This document shows positions 44,567-55,960 of a stretch of 64,000 bases of DNA, one piece after another. The translations under genes and the position numbers were made by a program. Every line of letters begins with the position of its first letter. Within the stretch, counting starts at the first letter, position 1. The notes below the pieces were generated by a model. The model ran no database searches, was not told the DNA's origin, and saw nothing but the letters and a program-made list of their open reading frames with translations. The DNA is from Prorocentrum cordatum (lineage: Eukaryota; Sar; Dinophyceae; Prorocentrales; Prorocentraceae): assembly GCA_963575745.1 (NCBI GenBank), contig CAUYUJ010017870.1, positions 79,001 through 143,000 on the forward strand, read 5' to 3'.

Positions 44567-45556
44567 CATGATCACAAAACGCTGCCAGGGGCATCATTGG
44601 GAGCCCCAAGGGGGAGCCACCCTGGCTGATCTCACGAGCCCGTTCGCGCCGATTTTGGTGGGACGTCTCAGCTAGAATTGCCGTTTGGCGCCCCCAACAT
44701 GTATCTCTTGAGAGCCTCATGGTCACAAAACGCTGCCAGGGGCATCATTTGGGAGCCCCAAGGGGGAGCCACCCTGGCTGATCTCACGAGCCCGTTCGCG
44801 CCGATTTTGGTGGGACGTCTCAGCTAGAATTGCCGTTTGGCGCCCCCAACATGTCTCTCTTGAGAGCCTCATGGTCACAAAACGCTGCCAGGGGCATCAT
44901 TTGGGAGCCCCAAGGGGGAGCCACCCTGGCTGATCTCACGAGCCCGTTCGCGCCGATTTTGGTGGGACGTCTCAGCTAGAATTGCCGTTTGGCGCCCCCA
45001 ACATGTCTCTCTTGAGAGCCTCATGGTCACAAAACGCTGCCAGGGGCATCATTTGGGAGCCCCAAGGGGGAGCCACCCTGGCTGATCTCACGAGCCCGTT
45101 CGCGCCGATTTGGTGGGACGTCTCAGCTAGAATTGCCGTTTGGCGCCCCCAACATGTCTCTCTTGAGAGCCTCATGGTCGCAAAACGCTGCCAGGGGCAT
45201 CATTTGGGAGCCCCAAGGGGGAGCCACCCTGGCTGATCTCACGAGCCCGTTCGCGCCGATTTTGGTGGGACGTCTCAGCTAGAATTGCCGTTTGGCGCCC
45301 CCAACATGTATCTCTTGAGAGCCTCATGGTCACAAAACGCTGCCAGGGGCATCATTTGGGAGCCCCAAGGGGGAGCCACCCTGGCTGATCTCACGAGCCC
45401 GTTCGCGCCGATTTTGGTGGGACGCCTCAGCTAGAATTGCCGTTTGGCCTCCCCAACATGTATCTCTTGAGAGCCTCATGGTCACAAAACGCTGCCAGGG
45501 GCATCATTTGGGAGCCCCAAGGGGGAGCCACCCTGGCTGATCTCACGAGCCCGTGA
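44567..45556. repeat. 152-bp satellite array, about 6.5 copies
   Basis: CACAAAACGCTGCC starts units at 44573, 44724, 44876, 45028, 45179 (one base changed), 45331 and 45483. Steps are 151-152 bp and copies differ by only a few bases, which indicates recent amplification or active homogenisation. The last copy is cut at GAGCCCGT and joins a GA tract directly. Confidence 0.96.
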
Positions 45557-45578
45557 CGAGAGAGAGAGAGAGAGAGCA

Positions 45579-45609
<31 letters not shown>

Positions 45610-45727
45610 GGAGAGAGAGAGAGAAGAGAGAGAGAGGAGAGAGAGAGAGAGGGGGAGTTGAGAGAGGAGACAGGCGAGAGAAGGCGAGAAGAGAGAAGAG
45701 AGAGGAGAAGAGAGAGAGGAAGAGAGA

Positions 45728-45810
<83 letters not shown>

Positions 45811-45828
45811 AAAGTGGAGAGAGAGGGG

Positions 45829-45913
<85 letters not shown>

Positions 45914-46189
45914 CGAGAGAGAGAGAGAGCAGAAAGAGAGAGAGAGAGAGAGAGAGAGCGGGAGAGAGCGAGGGAGAGCGAGAGAGAGCGAGAGAGAGCG
46001 AGTGAGAGCGAGAGAGAGAGAGAGAGCGAGAGAGAGCGACAGAGAGCGAGAGAGAGCAAGAGAGAGCGAGAGAGCGAAAGAGAGAGAGAGAGAAGAGAGA
46101 AAGAGAGAGAGAGAGAGATAGAGAGAAAGAGAGAGAGAGAGAGAAATAGAGAGAGAGAGAAGAAGAGAAGAGAAGATAAGAGAGAGAGC

Positions 46190-46222
<33 letters not shown>

Positions 46223-46460
46223 GAGAGAGCAGAGAGAGAATAGAGAGAAGAGAGAGAGGAGAGAGAGAGAGAGAGAGAGGCAGAGATAGAGGCAGAGAGA
46301 GAGAGGCACAGAGAGAGAGGCAGAGAGAGAGAGAGGCAGAGAGAGAGAGGCAGAGAGAGAGGCAGAGAGAGAGAGAGAGGCAGGGAAAGAGAGGCAGAGA
46401 CAGAGAGAGGGCAGAGAGAGAGAGAGACAGAGAGAGCAGAGAGAGCAGAGAGAGAGGCAG
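45557..46460. repeat. Long GA dinucleotide tract
   Basis: About 900 bp of GAGAGA with sparse C, G, T and GGCA interruptions. The interruptions become AGGCAGAGAGAGA towards the right end. Confidence 0.97.
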
Positions 46461-46569
46461 CTCAGTCACACTTAAATCCAGATTCGTCCTCACCGAGTCC
46501 CACCACCAAGGGAGCGCCAGCAAGGAGATGCACATATGGGGATCCCCACGCAGTGAATAATTGTTCCGC

Positions 46570-46730
46570 TCCCGAGTGTAGTGTAAGCTATGCAGTGTGA
46601 GCTGGAGGTGTAAGCTGTGATGTGCAAGCTATAATGTGTAAGCTACGTGATGTAGCCTATGCTGTGCAAGCTATGCGGTGTCAGCTATGTGGCGTAAGCA
46701 ATGTGGTGGAATCTATGTCGTGCAAGCCGA
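46570..46730. repeat. GTGCAAGCTATG short repeat
   Basis: About ten diverged units of GTGTAAGCTATGCGGT with a step near 15 bp. Confidence 0.7.
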
Positions 46731-47010
46731 CGAGGCGCCCACAGGCCGGCACGAGCGGCAACGTCGCGAACATCTGGCATACCCAGCGAGCGCGGGGCGC
46801 CAACGAGGCGCGCGGGGCGCCCACGAGGCGGCACGGGCGGCAACTTGGAGCCGGCACGGGCGGAGACATTGACATGCCCCCAAAGCACCCTGCGCCCACG
46901 ACGCGCCCATGAGGCGCCGACGGGCGGGCAGCAGCCGAGGCCCCAACACCCATCTCAAGCGCGGGGCGCCCACGAGGCGCCCACGGGCGCCCAGCAACCG
47001 GGCACACGCC
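46731..47010. repeat. GGCGCCCACGAGGCG short repeat
   Basis: Units such as GGGGCGCCCACGAGGCG and GGCACGGGCGGCAAC recur irregularly. Confidence 0.6.
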
Positions 47011-47304
47011 GACACCCCGACACACCCATCCAATTCCTTGAGCAAGCACAACGAGAACACCTAAATGTAAACACTGTTGAGGGAACAACGTAAGCATACA
47101 CGTCGTTCAGTTCGAATCGTGCCCATTCCTAATTTTGATCGTTTCGAATTGTTCCTGGCCCTAACCGGGTTAATGGCCAGGAAGAGGCCCATGATAGAAC
47201 AATTACGCTACCGAGGAACCCCACATACTTAGATTCTGGCTGGGGTGATGATAGCTGAAGTGAAGCATGTGAGAATGATGTTGGTGGCCGTTGCCCCGCC
47301 GATA
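47011..47304. other. Spacer
   Basis: Less than 300 bp, nothing recognised. Confidence 0.4.
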
Positions 47305-49075
47305 CCGCAAGGACGACCGTCACGGATAGCGGCCGCGCTCAGGGACCACCCCGTGCGCACCCCCTGTGGTGTCGAGAAAACGCCACGCCTGCTGTGCCCT
47401 GGACGACGGTCACGGATAGCAGCCGGGCTCAGGCACCACCCCGTGCGCACCCCCTGTGGTGTCGAGAAAACCCCACGCCTGCTGTGCCGTGCCCTGGACG
47501 ACCGTCACGCATAGCGCCGCGCTCAGGCACCACCCCGTGCTCACCCCCTGTGGTGTCGAGAAAACGCCACGCCTGCTAATGCAAGGACGACCGTTCTGGA
47601 TAGCGGCCGCGCTCAGGGACCACCCCGTGCGCACCCCGTGCGGTGTCGAGGATATGCCACGCCTGCTGTGACCTGGACGACCGTCAAAGGATAACGGCCG
47701 CGCCCAGGGACCACCCCGTGCGAAACGCCACGCCTGCCGTGTCCTGGACGACCGTCACGGATAGCGGCCACCCCGTGCGCACCCCCTGTGGTGTCGAGAA
47801 AACGCCACGCCTGCTGTGCCCTGGACGACCGTCACGGATTGCGGCCGCGCTCAGGGACCACCCCGTGCGCACCCCCGGTGGTGTCGAGGAAACGCCACGC
47901 CTGCTAGGGCAAAGACGACCGTCACGGATAGCGGCCGCGCTCAGGGACCACCCCGTGCGCACCCCCTGTGGTGTCGAGAAAACACCACGCCTGCCGTGCC
48001 CTGGATGACCGTCACGGACAGCGGCCGCGCTCAGGGACCACCCCCTGCGCACCCCCTGTGGTGTCGAGAAAACGCCACGCCTGCCGTGCCCTGGACGGCC
48101 GTCACGGACAGCGGCCGCGCTCAGGGACCACCCTCTGCGCACCCCCTGTGGTGTCGAGAAAACGCCACGCCTGCTGTGCCCTCGACGACCGTCACGGATA
48201 GCGGCCGCGCTCAGGGACCACCCCGTGCGCACCCCCTGTGGTGTCGAGAAAACGCCACGCCTGCCGTGCCCTGGACAACCGTTACGGATAGCGGCCGCGC
48301 TCAGGGACCACCCCGTGCGCACCCCCTGAACGCCACGCCTGCTGTGCCCTGGACGACCGTTTTGGGTAGCGGCCGCGCTCAGGGACCACCCCGTGCGCAC
48401 CCCCTGCGGTGTCGAGAATATGCCACGCCTGCAGGGGCAAGGACGACCGTTACGGATAGCGGCCGCGCTCAGGGACCTCCTGTGCGCACCCCCTTGTGGT
48501 GTCGAGAAAACGCCACGCCCGCCGTGTCCTGGACGACCGTCACGGATAGCGCTCAGGGACCACCCCGTGCGCACCCCCTGTGGTGTCGAGAATCTGCCAC
48601 GCCTGCTAGGGCAAGGACGACCGTCACGGATAGCGGCCGCGCTCAGGGACCACCCCCTGCGCACCCCCTGTGGTGTCGAGAAAACGCCACGCCTGCTGTG
48701 CCCTGGACGACCGTCACGGATAGCGGCCGCGCTCAGGGACCACCCCGTGCGCACCCCCTGTGGTGTCGAGAATATGCCACGCCTGCTGTGCCCTGGACGA
48801 CCGTCACGGATAGCGGCCGCGCTCAGGGACCACCGCATGCGCACCCCTTGTGGTGTCGAGAAAACGCCACGCCTGCTGTGCCGTGCCCTGGACGACCGTC
48901 ACGCGTAGCGGCCGCCCTCAGGGACCACCCCGTGCGCACCCCCGGTGGTGTCGAGAAAAAGCCACGCCTGCTATGCCCTGGACGACCGTCACGGATAGAG
49001 GCCAGGGACCACCCCCTGCACAACCCCTATGGTGTCGACAAAACCCCACGCCTGCTGTGCCCTGGACGACCGTCG
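47305..49075. repeat. 90-bp satellite array, about 19 copies
   Basis: The unit holds GACGACCGTCACGGATAGCG, then GCGGCCGCGCTCAGGGACCA, then GTGGTGTCGAGAAAACGCCA. The step is 90 bp (for example 47824 to 47914), with occasional short deletions. Because 90 is a multiple of three, 30-residue repeat frames stay open on both strands for over 380 codons. That symmetry and the absence of a start context argue against coding. Confidence 0.93.
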
Positions 49076-49195
49076 TGTTGTGCTGTGCTGTGCTGAGCTG
49101 TGCTGTGCGGAGGTGCTATGCTGTGCTGTGCAGTGCTGTGCCGAGCTGTGCTGTGCTGAGCTGAGCTGTGCTGTGCTGTGCGGCGTGTGCCTCAT
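49076..49195. repeat. GCTGT pentanucleotide repeat
   Basis: TGCTGTGCTGTGCTGAGCTG and variants directly follow the 90-bp satellite. Confidence 0.85.
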
Positions 49196-49284
49196 GTGAG
49201 TGCCCAGTGTGTACGCATACGTCGTGTGTGTGTGTGTGTTGTGTGTGTCTCTGTGTGCTGAGGAGAGGGAGGAGAGGGAGGCGG

Positions 49285-49475
49285 GTGAGGAAGACGCGGG
49301 TGCGACGCGGCAGAGAAGAAAACCAGAACCCCACGAAACGTGTGGGGAAGAATGCCAGAACCCCACGAAGCATGTGGGGAAGGAGAAGGAGGAGGAGGAG
49401 GTGAGGTGAGTGAGGGTCGCGGGTGCGACGCGGCAGAGAAGAAAACCAGAACCCCACGAAGCATGTGGGGAATTC
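49285..49475. repeat. Direct duplication of about 55 bp
   Basis: GCGGGTGCGACGCGGCAGAG followed by AAAACCAGAACCCCACGAA occurs twice, with an extra half copy between them. Confidence 0.75.
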
Positions 49476-49549
49476 GAAATGAAAGGATCTTGCCCCCCCC
49501 AAAAAAAATCAAAGAACTTTCGAAGAACTAGAGCTGAACAATGTGTATC

Positions 49550-49688
49550 TTTCGGAGCTCCGGGCGGATTTCTTGAACCAGCGCTGGGCCCCCCTTCCCT
49601 GGCGCGCGGAGCACGCCAGGCGCGGCGCTGGAGGCGCATCTCGGGGGAGGCCAGCGCCGATCCAAGCAATCCGCGCGGAGCTCCGAAA
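49550..49688. mobile_element. MITE-like foldback element with TTTCGGAGCTCCG ends
   Basis: The left end TTTCGGAGCTCCGGGCGGAT and the right end ATCCGCGCGGAGCTCCGAAA are inverted, and similarity runs about 45 bp inward (CCAGCGCTGGG and GGCCAGCGCC). Length 139 bp, non-coding. Confidence 0.7.
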
Positions 49689-49987
49689 ATGTATGTGGAC
49701 AATGCTGTTTCTCCCTCGGCTCTCAAGCACATATGCCCTTGCTCGATCTATCCTCGATTCTTCCTCGACTCCTCTCCAACTGCAGCGCGACGAGCGTGAG
49801 CATCGGCCACGTGGGCCACGCGCGAGCACCGGGCGTCGGCGTGCCGCCAGTGATGGGCCACGTGAGCACCAGGCAGCTGCTGTTGTGGTGCTGCACGCCG
49901 GTGCACGCGGCCGTCCGTGCACACCGCGCCTGGCCGAGGCCGCGGCTTTCCGCTGCAGCCGTCGTGCTGCCAGACGGAGGAACGAGG

Positions 49988-50205
49988 GAGGAGGAGGAGG
50001 AGGAGGAGGAGGAGGAGGAGGAGGAGGAGGAGAAGGAGGAGGAGGAGGAGGAGGAGAAGGAGGAGGAGGAGGAGGGGGAGGGGGAGGGGGGAGGAGGAGA
50101 AGGAGGAGGAGGAGGAGGAGCAGAAGGAGGAGGAGGAGGAGAAGGAGGAGGAGGAGGAGGGGGAGGAGGGGGAGGAGGAGAAGGAGGAGGAGGAGGAGGA
50201 GGAGC
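49988..50205. repeat. GGA tract
   Basis: About 215 bp of GGA with AGAAGG and GGGGGA interruptions. Confidence 0.9.
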
Positions 50206-50454
50206 GAGGGGGCTTTTCTGGACACGGCGAGCCTCAGCCGCAAATGTGCTCCACGACCTGACATCTGAGGAACGGCCTGAAAACCAGAGCCCCTCCTGAG
50301 CTCAAAATGTTTCACCGTCTTGACTGTGCAGCCGAGTGGGAGGCGCGACAGACGAGACAATTTCTGAAGAGCCGCACCTGCTCTGGACTCGGGATCGACA
50401 AAGGCTGGAGGTGCGGAAGCAGTTGCGGAGCCCACCCCGCGGCCTCGGACAAAA

Positions 50455-50660
50455 ATCCCACCAGACCTTTAGTGCTGAGGTGGTCTAGCAGGTTTCTTTT
50501 TCCAACCCCCCTCTTCCCCTTCGGCGACAGGTTGTCACTGTCCGTTCTTAACAAACATCCCCTTCCCCACTCGACTTGGCGCCGGCCCGAAACCATGCCG
50601 ACCCCAGCCCCACCATCCTGGACCCAAAAATGCCAAGTAAACCGTGCGACACAACAAATA
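50455..50660. repeat. Left-end fragment of the CCACCAGCCC-ended element
   Basis: AATCCCACCAGACCTTTAGT and GAGGTGGTCTA match the left ends at 19027, 19312 and 56160. Sequence towards 50640 resembles 19150-19300. Confidence 0.45.
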
Positions 50661-51059
50661 CTGGACCATGCCCGGGCTCCCCGCGATTACTTTGCATTGC
50701 TTTTGACAGGGACGGCGAAGGGTTGGCAATCTGCACGATGTGCGCAGACCCACCGTCCTTGTCAGAAACTCAGAAGAAGTAAGTACTGGTGTACATACTA
50801 CCCAATGTCGAGCATGTGGAGCAGACCTGGCGCGGCCGGAGCAAGTGGCACACTTGGCGCATATGGAGCACGCGGCGCATCTGGCGCACCAGGCCCCATG
50901 GGGCGCCTGGCGCACCTGGTGCGCGTGGCGCGCTTGGCACGCATGGCGCACCTCTTGGGCGTTCGTTCACTGCTTGCGAAGTACTTGTTGGAGGCCCCTC
51001 TCCAGCGCCGGCCATCTTTGAACTTCGGTCGCGCCCGCCCAGACCGCGTCTCGCTCTCT

Positions 51060-51270
51060 CATACCAGCACATGTGCAAGATGTGTAGGTGTGTGGTATAA
51101 GGTGTGTGTGTGTGTTATGTGTGGTGTGTGGTGTACTGTGTGCGTGTGTGCGATGTGTTGATTATGTGTGGATTATGTGTGTTCTGCGTGTTAGGTGTGT
51201 TAGATGTGTTGTGCGTGTGCGTCGTGCGTGGGATGTTTGTTTTGAATGTGTGGTGTGTGATGCGTGCGTT
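51060..51270. repeat. GT-rich microsatellite
   Basis: Interrupted TGTGTG runs with GTGTTAGGTGTG-type units. Confidence 0.8.
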
Positions 51271-51424
51271 GTGTATGTGGCACCCTCCGCTTCTTTGCTG
51301 GGCCTCGTGCCGGCCGTGCGACCTTTGGTGTCTCCGCCTGGCTTCCAGGCCCCATATCCATTCACCGGTTAGATACTGGTGTGCTGGATGCTGCCGCACT
51401 CCTGCGGCGCCCTGCCCCGCCCTC

Positions 51425-51850
51425 GCGGCTTGCGCCTCGTAGGGTCCTCAGGTCTCGGGGCCCGCCCCGCCCCGCTGGCCTCCCTGGCCCACGCCGCTCC
51501 CCCTCGTTGGCGTGGTCCTTTCTTTCCGCTTCTCGCCCGCTGGCCAGCGCTTGACGCGCGATCGCGCCGCGCTGTGCCCTCCGCTGCTCCGCCCTCTCGC
51601 CCCCCCCCGCTGCGCCTCGCAGGCTCCCCTGGTCTCGGCGCTCCTGCGCATCCGTGGGCCCACTCGCCCGCCACCTGCCGGCGCCCCCAGCTCCACGCCG
51701 CTCCCCAGTTTGGCGTGGCTCCGCCTCTCGGCCCCAATCCACCGCCCTCACGCTGGGCTGCGGCATCGCCGCTCGCGGCGCTCTCGTGGCTGCCTGCGCC
51801 CTGCATCTCGCCTCCCTTCCGCGCCTCGTAGGCCCCCAGATTTCGGCGCG
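51425..51850. repeat. Diverged tandem repeat of about 175-210 bp
   Basis: GCGCCTCGTAGG or GCGCCTCGCAGG followed by a CAGGTCTCGG-like motif recurs near 51436, 51610 and 51820. Confidence 0.55.
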
Positions 51851-52104
51851 TTGACTCATCTCTGGGACCGTCTGCACTACCTCGGGAGCGGCCAAGAGGG
51901 GGGTGTCCAAGAGGGGGGGGGGTGCAACTCATGACCGGCGGCATGTGCGCAGCCCAGCACGGGGGCCAGGGACGTAATGAAACGAGCAGGGCCCCCCAGC
52001 TGCTGCTCTTTTTTTGAATGCAACATTCATGCCCCTGAAAGTGATGAGTCCTTGCACAGACAGCCAGAGGCGCACTGAAGGCAAGGCATATTACCTGTAA
52101 TTTA
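51851..52104. other. Spacer
   Basis: Nothing was recognised between the tandem repeat and the LINE 3' end. Confidence 0.35.
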
Positions 52105-52910
52105 TAATAGCGGGATGAATTCGTCGATATCGACCGAGACACCCTTCTTATCAGGGTGCTGTCCTTTACGGAGCCGTCTCAAGTTTCTGAAACCAGTCTC
52201 CGCCGGGGGCCCACACTTACGGGACAAACCAAGAACCTTTTCACCGCTAGAATAAAACTTGCACGTCATGCGCAAGAACAGGTGGCCACTGTCACTGCAA
52301 GGGAAGGCAATGACTCGGTGATCCAGTCTCTCCAACAGTCCCTGGTCCAAACGGGAATGCCCAGGGCACGGTCCTCCCAACGGCTTGGACTTCGAGCGGG
52401 AACCCCGAAGACACACACGATACCGCCAGGAGGAACCTTGTTGGGACCAGTCGTGGACGAGCTCTAAAACGGGAGCAACAGGGCCAGGCGGCGGAGGGAT
52501 ACGCGGCAGACCTTGAAACTCCAGCTTCGGCCAAAGTGGCAAGAGCTCCGCTCCCGCCAGCAAGATCGCCCTCGAAACCTTGATCTGATGGTCGAGAGCC
52601 TCCTGCTCTGTAGGAGTCATCTCAGGGTGCTGACTAGCACCCTCCTTGGCATAGACGTCAGCGTAGAAGTTCCCTCTTCGCAAGAATCTCTCATGCGCAG
52701 AGAGCCCTTCCTCGTCAACATCTTTGTGGGCCTCCACCTTAGCTAACGAGATAAGGTTGGGGCCGAAGTAATGCCTGGCCTGAATGATTTGACCAGCATA
52801 CTGTCGCTTGGCACAGCGCCGCCGCTGGTCCACCCCCCCACGGCGCTCCCCTTGCCGCAGCCGGTGGCTTGCCTGCGCGAACCCGGAGTCCTTTCTCCCA
52901 GTCGCGCAGG
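52102..52910 (-). pseudogene. LINE 3' fragment: end of RNase H and C-terminal finger
   Basis: On the minus strand the text shows the end of an RNase H domain: SLAKVEAHKDVDEEG and RRGNFYADVYAKEGASQHPE, with the GNxxAD Asp present. It is followed by a Cys/His-poor C-terminal segment ending RRLRKGQHPDKKG. The last motif parallels RIRRGVHP in the 30-kb LINE. The catalytic core upstream is missing; the copy is cut at a CCT tract (52915-52970). It is a 5'-truncated, dead fragment. Confidence 0.65.
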
Positions 52911-52914
52911 GGCC

Positions 52915-52970
52915 TCCTCCTCCTCCTCCTTCTCCTCCTCCTCCTCCTCCTCCTCCTCCTCCTCCTCCCC
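52915..52970. repeat. CCT tract
   Basis: A short CTCCTC run at the truncated end of the LINE fragment. Confidence 0.85.
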
Positions 52971-53174
52971 CGTGCATCGCGGTATTAATTTACATACAGT
53001 GCGCCCCCTGTTGCCAGATCGCTGGAGCAGTCACCCTCTGCCCAGCCGCCGACGCAAAAAGTGTGTGAGTGGATGTGTGTGTGTGCGTTGTGTGGTTGGT
53101 GTGTGTGTGTTGTGTGTGGCGTGTGTGCGCGGGCGTGTTACGTCTGTATTTTGCCCGTTGGCCTCCTCCTCCTC

Positions 53175-53209
53175 CTCCTCCTCGTCATCATCATCATCAT
53201 CATCATCAG

Positions 53210-53247
<38 letters not shown>

Positions 53248-53735
53248 GCATCATCATCATCATCGCCACCATCAGCATCATCATCGTCATCATCATCATG
53301 CTGATGATCAGCAACATCATCAGCATCATCAGCAGCATCATCTTTCCAACAGCCGCATCATCATCCTCCTCATCATCAGCAGCATAATGATCAACAGCCT
53401 CATCAGCTCATCAGCATAATAATCATCATCGTCATCATCATCCTCATCATCACCATCACCATCATCTCATAATCGTCCGCATCATCAGCATCACTATCAT
53501 CATCAGCATCAGCATCAGCAACATCAGCAACATCATCAGCATCATCATCATCATCATCCTCAGCATCATTACCAGCAGCAGCATCGTCGTCATCACCACC
53601 ATCATCATCAGACTCACCCTGTATCCTGCCCCATCCCTCCTCCCCCTCCTCCTCCTCCTCCTCCTCCTCCTCCTCCCTCCTCATCCTCCTCCTCCCTCCT
53701 CCTCCTCCTCCCGCCTCCTCCTCCTGGCCCTCCAT
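53175..53735. repeat. ATC trinucleotide tract followed by CCT tract
   Basis: ATCATCATC with AGC interruptions runs to about 53620, then a CCT run. The order is the reverse complement of the GAT-GGA arrangement at 39.8-40.8 kb. Confidence 0.9.
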
Positions 53736-53739
53736 CACC

Positions 53740-54227
53740 CCCTGTCCTTCTCCCCGCGCCTGGCAGTCGCCCAGCGTCGTCACATCCCCCTGGGGCGGGA
53801 AGGCGCCCTCCTCGCGGGGCCGCTTCTCGCGGGGCTTCGGGCGAGGACGGAGCCAAGGGGCCAACAGGGAGCGGGCGATACCTGAGCGACGAAACCAAAC
53901 GAATCTCGCGCGAAATGGCACAGCGACCTCACGCGGTGACTTACGCGGGCCACCAGCGCCGCATGCTACAGTGAAGACGAAGGCATTCACACGCGACCTT
54001 ACGCGGGCAATTTACGCGCCAATGACGGTGCAGTCGACCCACTTGTACAGTCGGTCACCTGAGTAAGCAGTCCTCCGTCTCCAGGGCCCAGGGGCGCCAA
54101 GATATCTGCCGAGGCTGCGGTAGCGGAAAGGCAAACTGCTCGACGCGGGGATCTCTACATGTACATCGTATCCTCTGGCACTTCCCCTCTGCCTGCTCTA
54201 TCGCGGTGTCGCTTAGCGAAGAAACAA
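53740..54227. other. Spacer without recognised genes
   Basis: GC-rich; nothing was recognised. Confidence 0.35.
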
Positions 54228-54383
54228 GGACCATCGCCACCGAGAACCCACCGGAGGGGAGAGGGGGGGGGGGCGACCCCTGGGCGGTGGCACGCCCCAG
54301 CGTCACTCAGCACAGGACGACGCTCGGGCGTGCCGCTGCCCAAAGGTCGGCACCTCCCGGTGGGTCCTCGGTGGCGGTGGTCC
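54228..54383. mobile_element. Foldback element with GGACCATCGCCACCGAG ends
   Basis: The left arm GGACCATCGCCACCGAGAAC and the right arm GTCCTCGGTGGCGGTGGTCC are inverted. Pairing continues inward to CACGCCCCAGCGTC/GACGCTCGGGCGTG with a loop of about 15 bp, giving arms near 70 bp. Confidence 0.75.
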
Positions 54384-54419
54384 CTCCCTGCTTCTCCTCC
54401 TGAGCCATGGTGCTCGAAT

Positions 54420-54860
54420 TGAAGGGGCGCTCGAGACACCCTCGGAATTTGCCATGAGAGCAGAGGAGCCGGAGTCGCGAAACGGGCGCCTCGTTCGAGA
54501 CATCCCCGGAAGCTGGGCGCGAACGGGCGAGTGTCCCATCCCCTGGCGCCCCCCCCACTCGGGCCGCTCAAGCGAGCGCCTCGCTCATCCTCAGGATCGG
54601 ACCTGAAAGCAAAAAAACAAAGGAGCCGCGAAACGAGCGCATCGCTCGAGAAATCCCCACAATCTGGGCGCGAACGGGGCGAGTGTCCTACCCTGGGGGC
54701 GGCCACCCCGTCGGATGCTAAAGCGAGCTCCTCGCTCGAGGCATCTGGGCAATCTGCTCTCCAAGCAAAGGAGTCGGAAGGCGAGAAACAAGCGCCTCGC
54801 TCAAGACATCCCCAGGATCTGGCCGCGAGCAGGCGAGTGTTCTACCCCCTGGCGGCTCCG
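54420..54860. repeat. Diverged tandem repeat of about 152 bp
   Basis: GGGCGAGTGTCC or AGGCGAGTGTTC recurs at about 54525, 54676 and 54830. Units hold GCGAGCGCCTCGCTC, itself palindromic. Confidence 0.65.
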
Positions 54861-54959
54861 TTTTGTGGTGTCCAAGTGTGATGCCTGCTACATCGCGGTG
54901 ATCATGAGGAGCCTGAGGAGCGAGTACGAGTGGGTCTGCAGATCAGTGACAGGGTGTGG

Positions 54960-55215
54960 GCAAGTCTGAGTGTGAGTCTGAGTATGCGTGGGGCTGTGTG
55001 GGTGAATGCTCACACTGTGAGTGGTATACGTGTACGAGTTGGAGTATGACTTGGCTGGGCATGGCTGGATCTGAGTGTGAGATGTCTGTGCATGAGTGAG
55101 TCTGAGTATGAGTGAGCCTGGGTACCAGTGGATATGAGAGTGTGTGCCTGCGTGTGGGCGTGGTCCGGCGATGAGTCGTCTGAGCCTGGGTAAGTCTGAT
55201 TATGAGTGAGCCTGC
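54960..55215. repeat. GAGTCTGAGTATGAGTG interspersed repeat
   Basis: Diverged units on the strand opposite to the CACTCA run at 34.9 kb. Confidence 0.6.
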
Positions 55216-55333
55216 TTGTAACTGAGGAGGAGGAGGAGGGGGCTTTTGTGATGTTGTCTTCCAGAAACAAGCATACGGTGGCAACGTCCGCGTAGTTCCA
55301 TCCTGTCCCCCATGGTTCCAGCGCCCCATGAAC

Positions 55334-55388
55334 TGATGGGCCCATTTTCCACCACCGCAACCATAAGTAGGAGAGGGAGGAGGAGGAG

Positions 55389-55420
<32 letters not shown>

Positions 55421-55478
55421 GGAGGAGAACCTCCTCATCCTTCTCCCCCGTCCTACATATGGGTTGGAAACGTTGCCC
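55334..55478. mobile_element. Polypurine-core hairpin element, copy D
   Basis: The left end TGATGGGCCCATTTTCCACC and ATAAGTAGGA match copies A-C. The right arm (CCCGTCCTACATATGGGTTG) is more diverged. The core is GGA-rich. Confidence 0.65.
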
Positions 55479-55607
55479 CTCGTGAACGTCGTTCGACCTC
55501 GAAGCCGGTCACATGGAGCCACTCCGACGGGCCAGCGGGCGCCTCCTGCCAGCTGCAGGCCGCAAGGTCCAAGCAGTCTGCCATCAAAACAAGAACGCGT
55601 CTCAGAA

Positions 55608-55770
55608 GGGGCCCAGGGACACACAAATAAATACACACAAATAGCAGGATTCCCCATCTTTTCCCATAGTTTCTGGGTTTTTGTCTTCCCCCCCACTTCC
55701 CATGTTTCCCCATATTTTCGGAGGAATCGTCGATTAATTGTGTCTGTGTGTTTTTCCCCCTCCTGAAAAA
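55608..55770. repeat. 155-bp dispersed repeat, copy 4 of 4
   Basis: AGGGACACACAAATAAATAC starts the copy and TCGTCGATTAATTGTGTCTG lies near its end. It sits about 130 bp from hairpin copy D. Confidence 0.75.
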
Positions 55771-55819
55771 CGCTTCTCAGAAGCCGCAAAAGCTACCGGC
55801 AACGACTGAGCATCTTCTT

Positions 55820-55960
55820 AGGGTGGAGGGCTCAGGGTGAAATCCACATGGGCTTTCGCACCTCGGAAATCGATCCGTCGTGTGATTCGCCTTGTGCAGA
55901 TCCAGACCTCGACAATCAATCGAAACGGCATTTCAGATTTCACCCTTTGCCCTCCACCCA
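55820..55960. mobile_element. MITE-like foldback element with GGGTGGAGGGC ends
   Basis: The left end GGGTGGAGGGCTCAGGGTGA and the right end TCACCCTTTGCCCTCCACCC are inverted over about 38 bp (through AAATC and CGAAAC blocks). Non-coding, 141 bp. Confidence 0.7.

Noticed and set aside
45427-46535. Ser/Leu- and Arg/Glu-rich frames over the GA tract
   Set aside because: They are direct translations of a dinucleotide repeat.
47095-47130. tRNA B-box-like AGTTCGAAT
   Set aside because: No paired acceptor, D or anticodon arms could be built around it.
47816-49096. Long frame of 30-residue repeats as a repeat protein
   Set aside because: The opposite strand is open just as long, the unit length alone explains it, and short deletions break the frame in several units.
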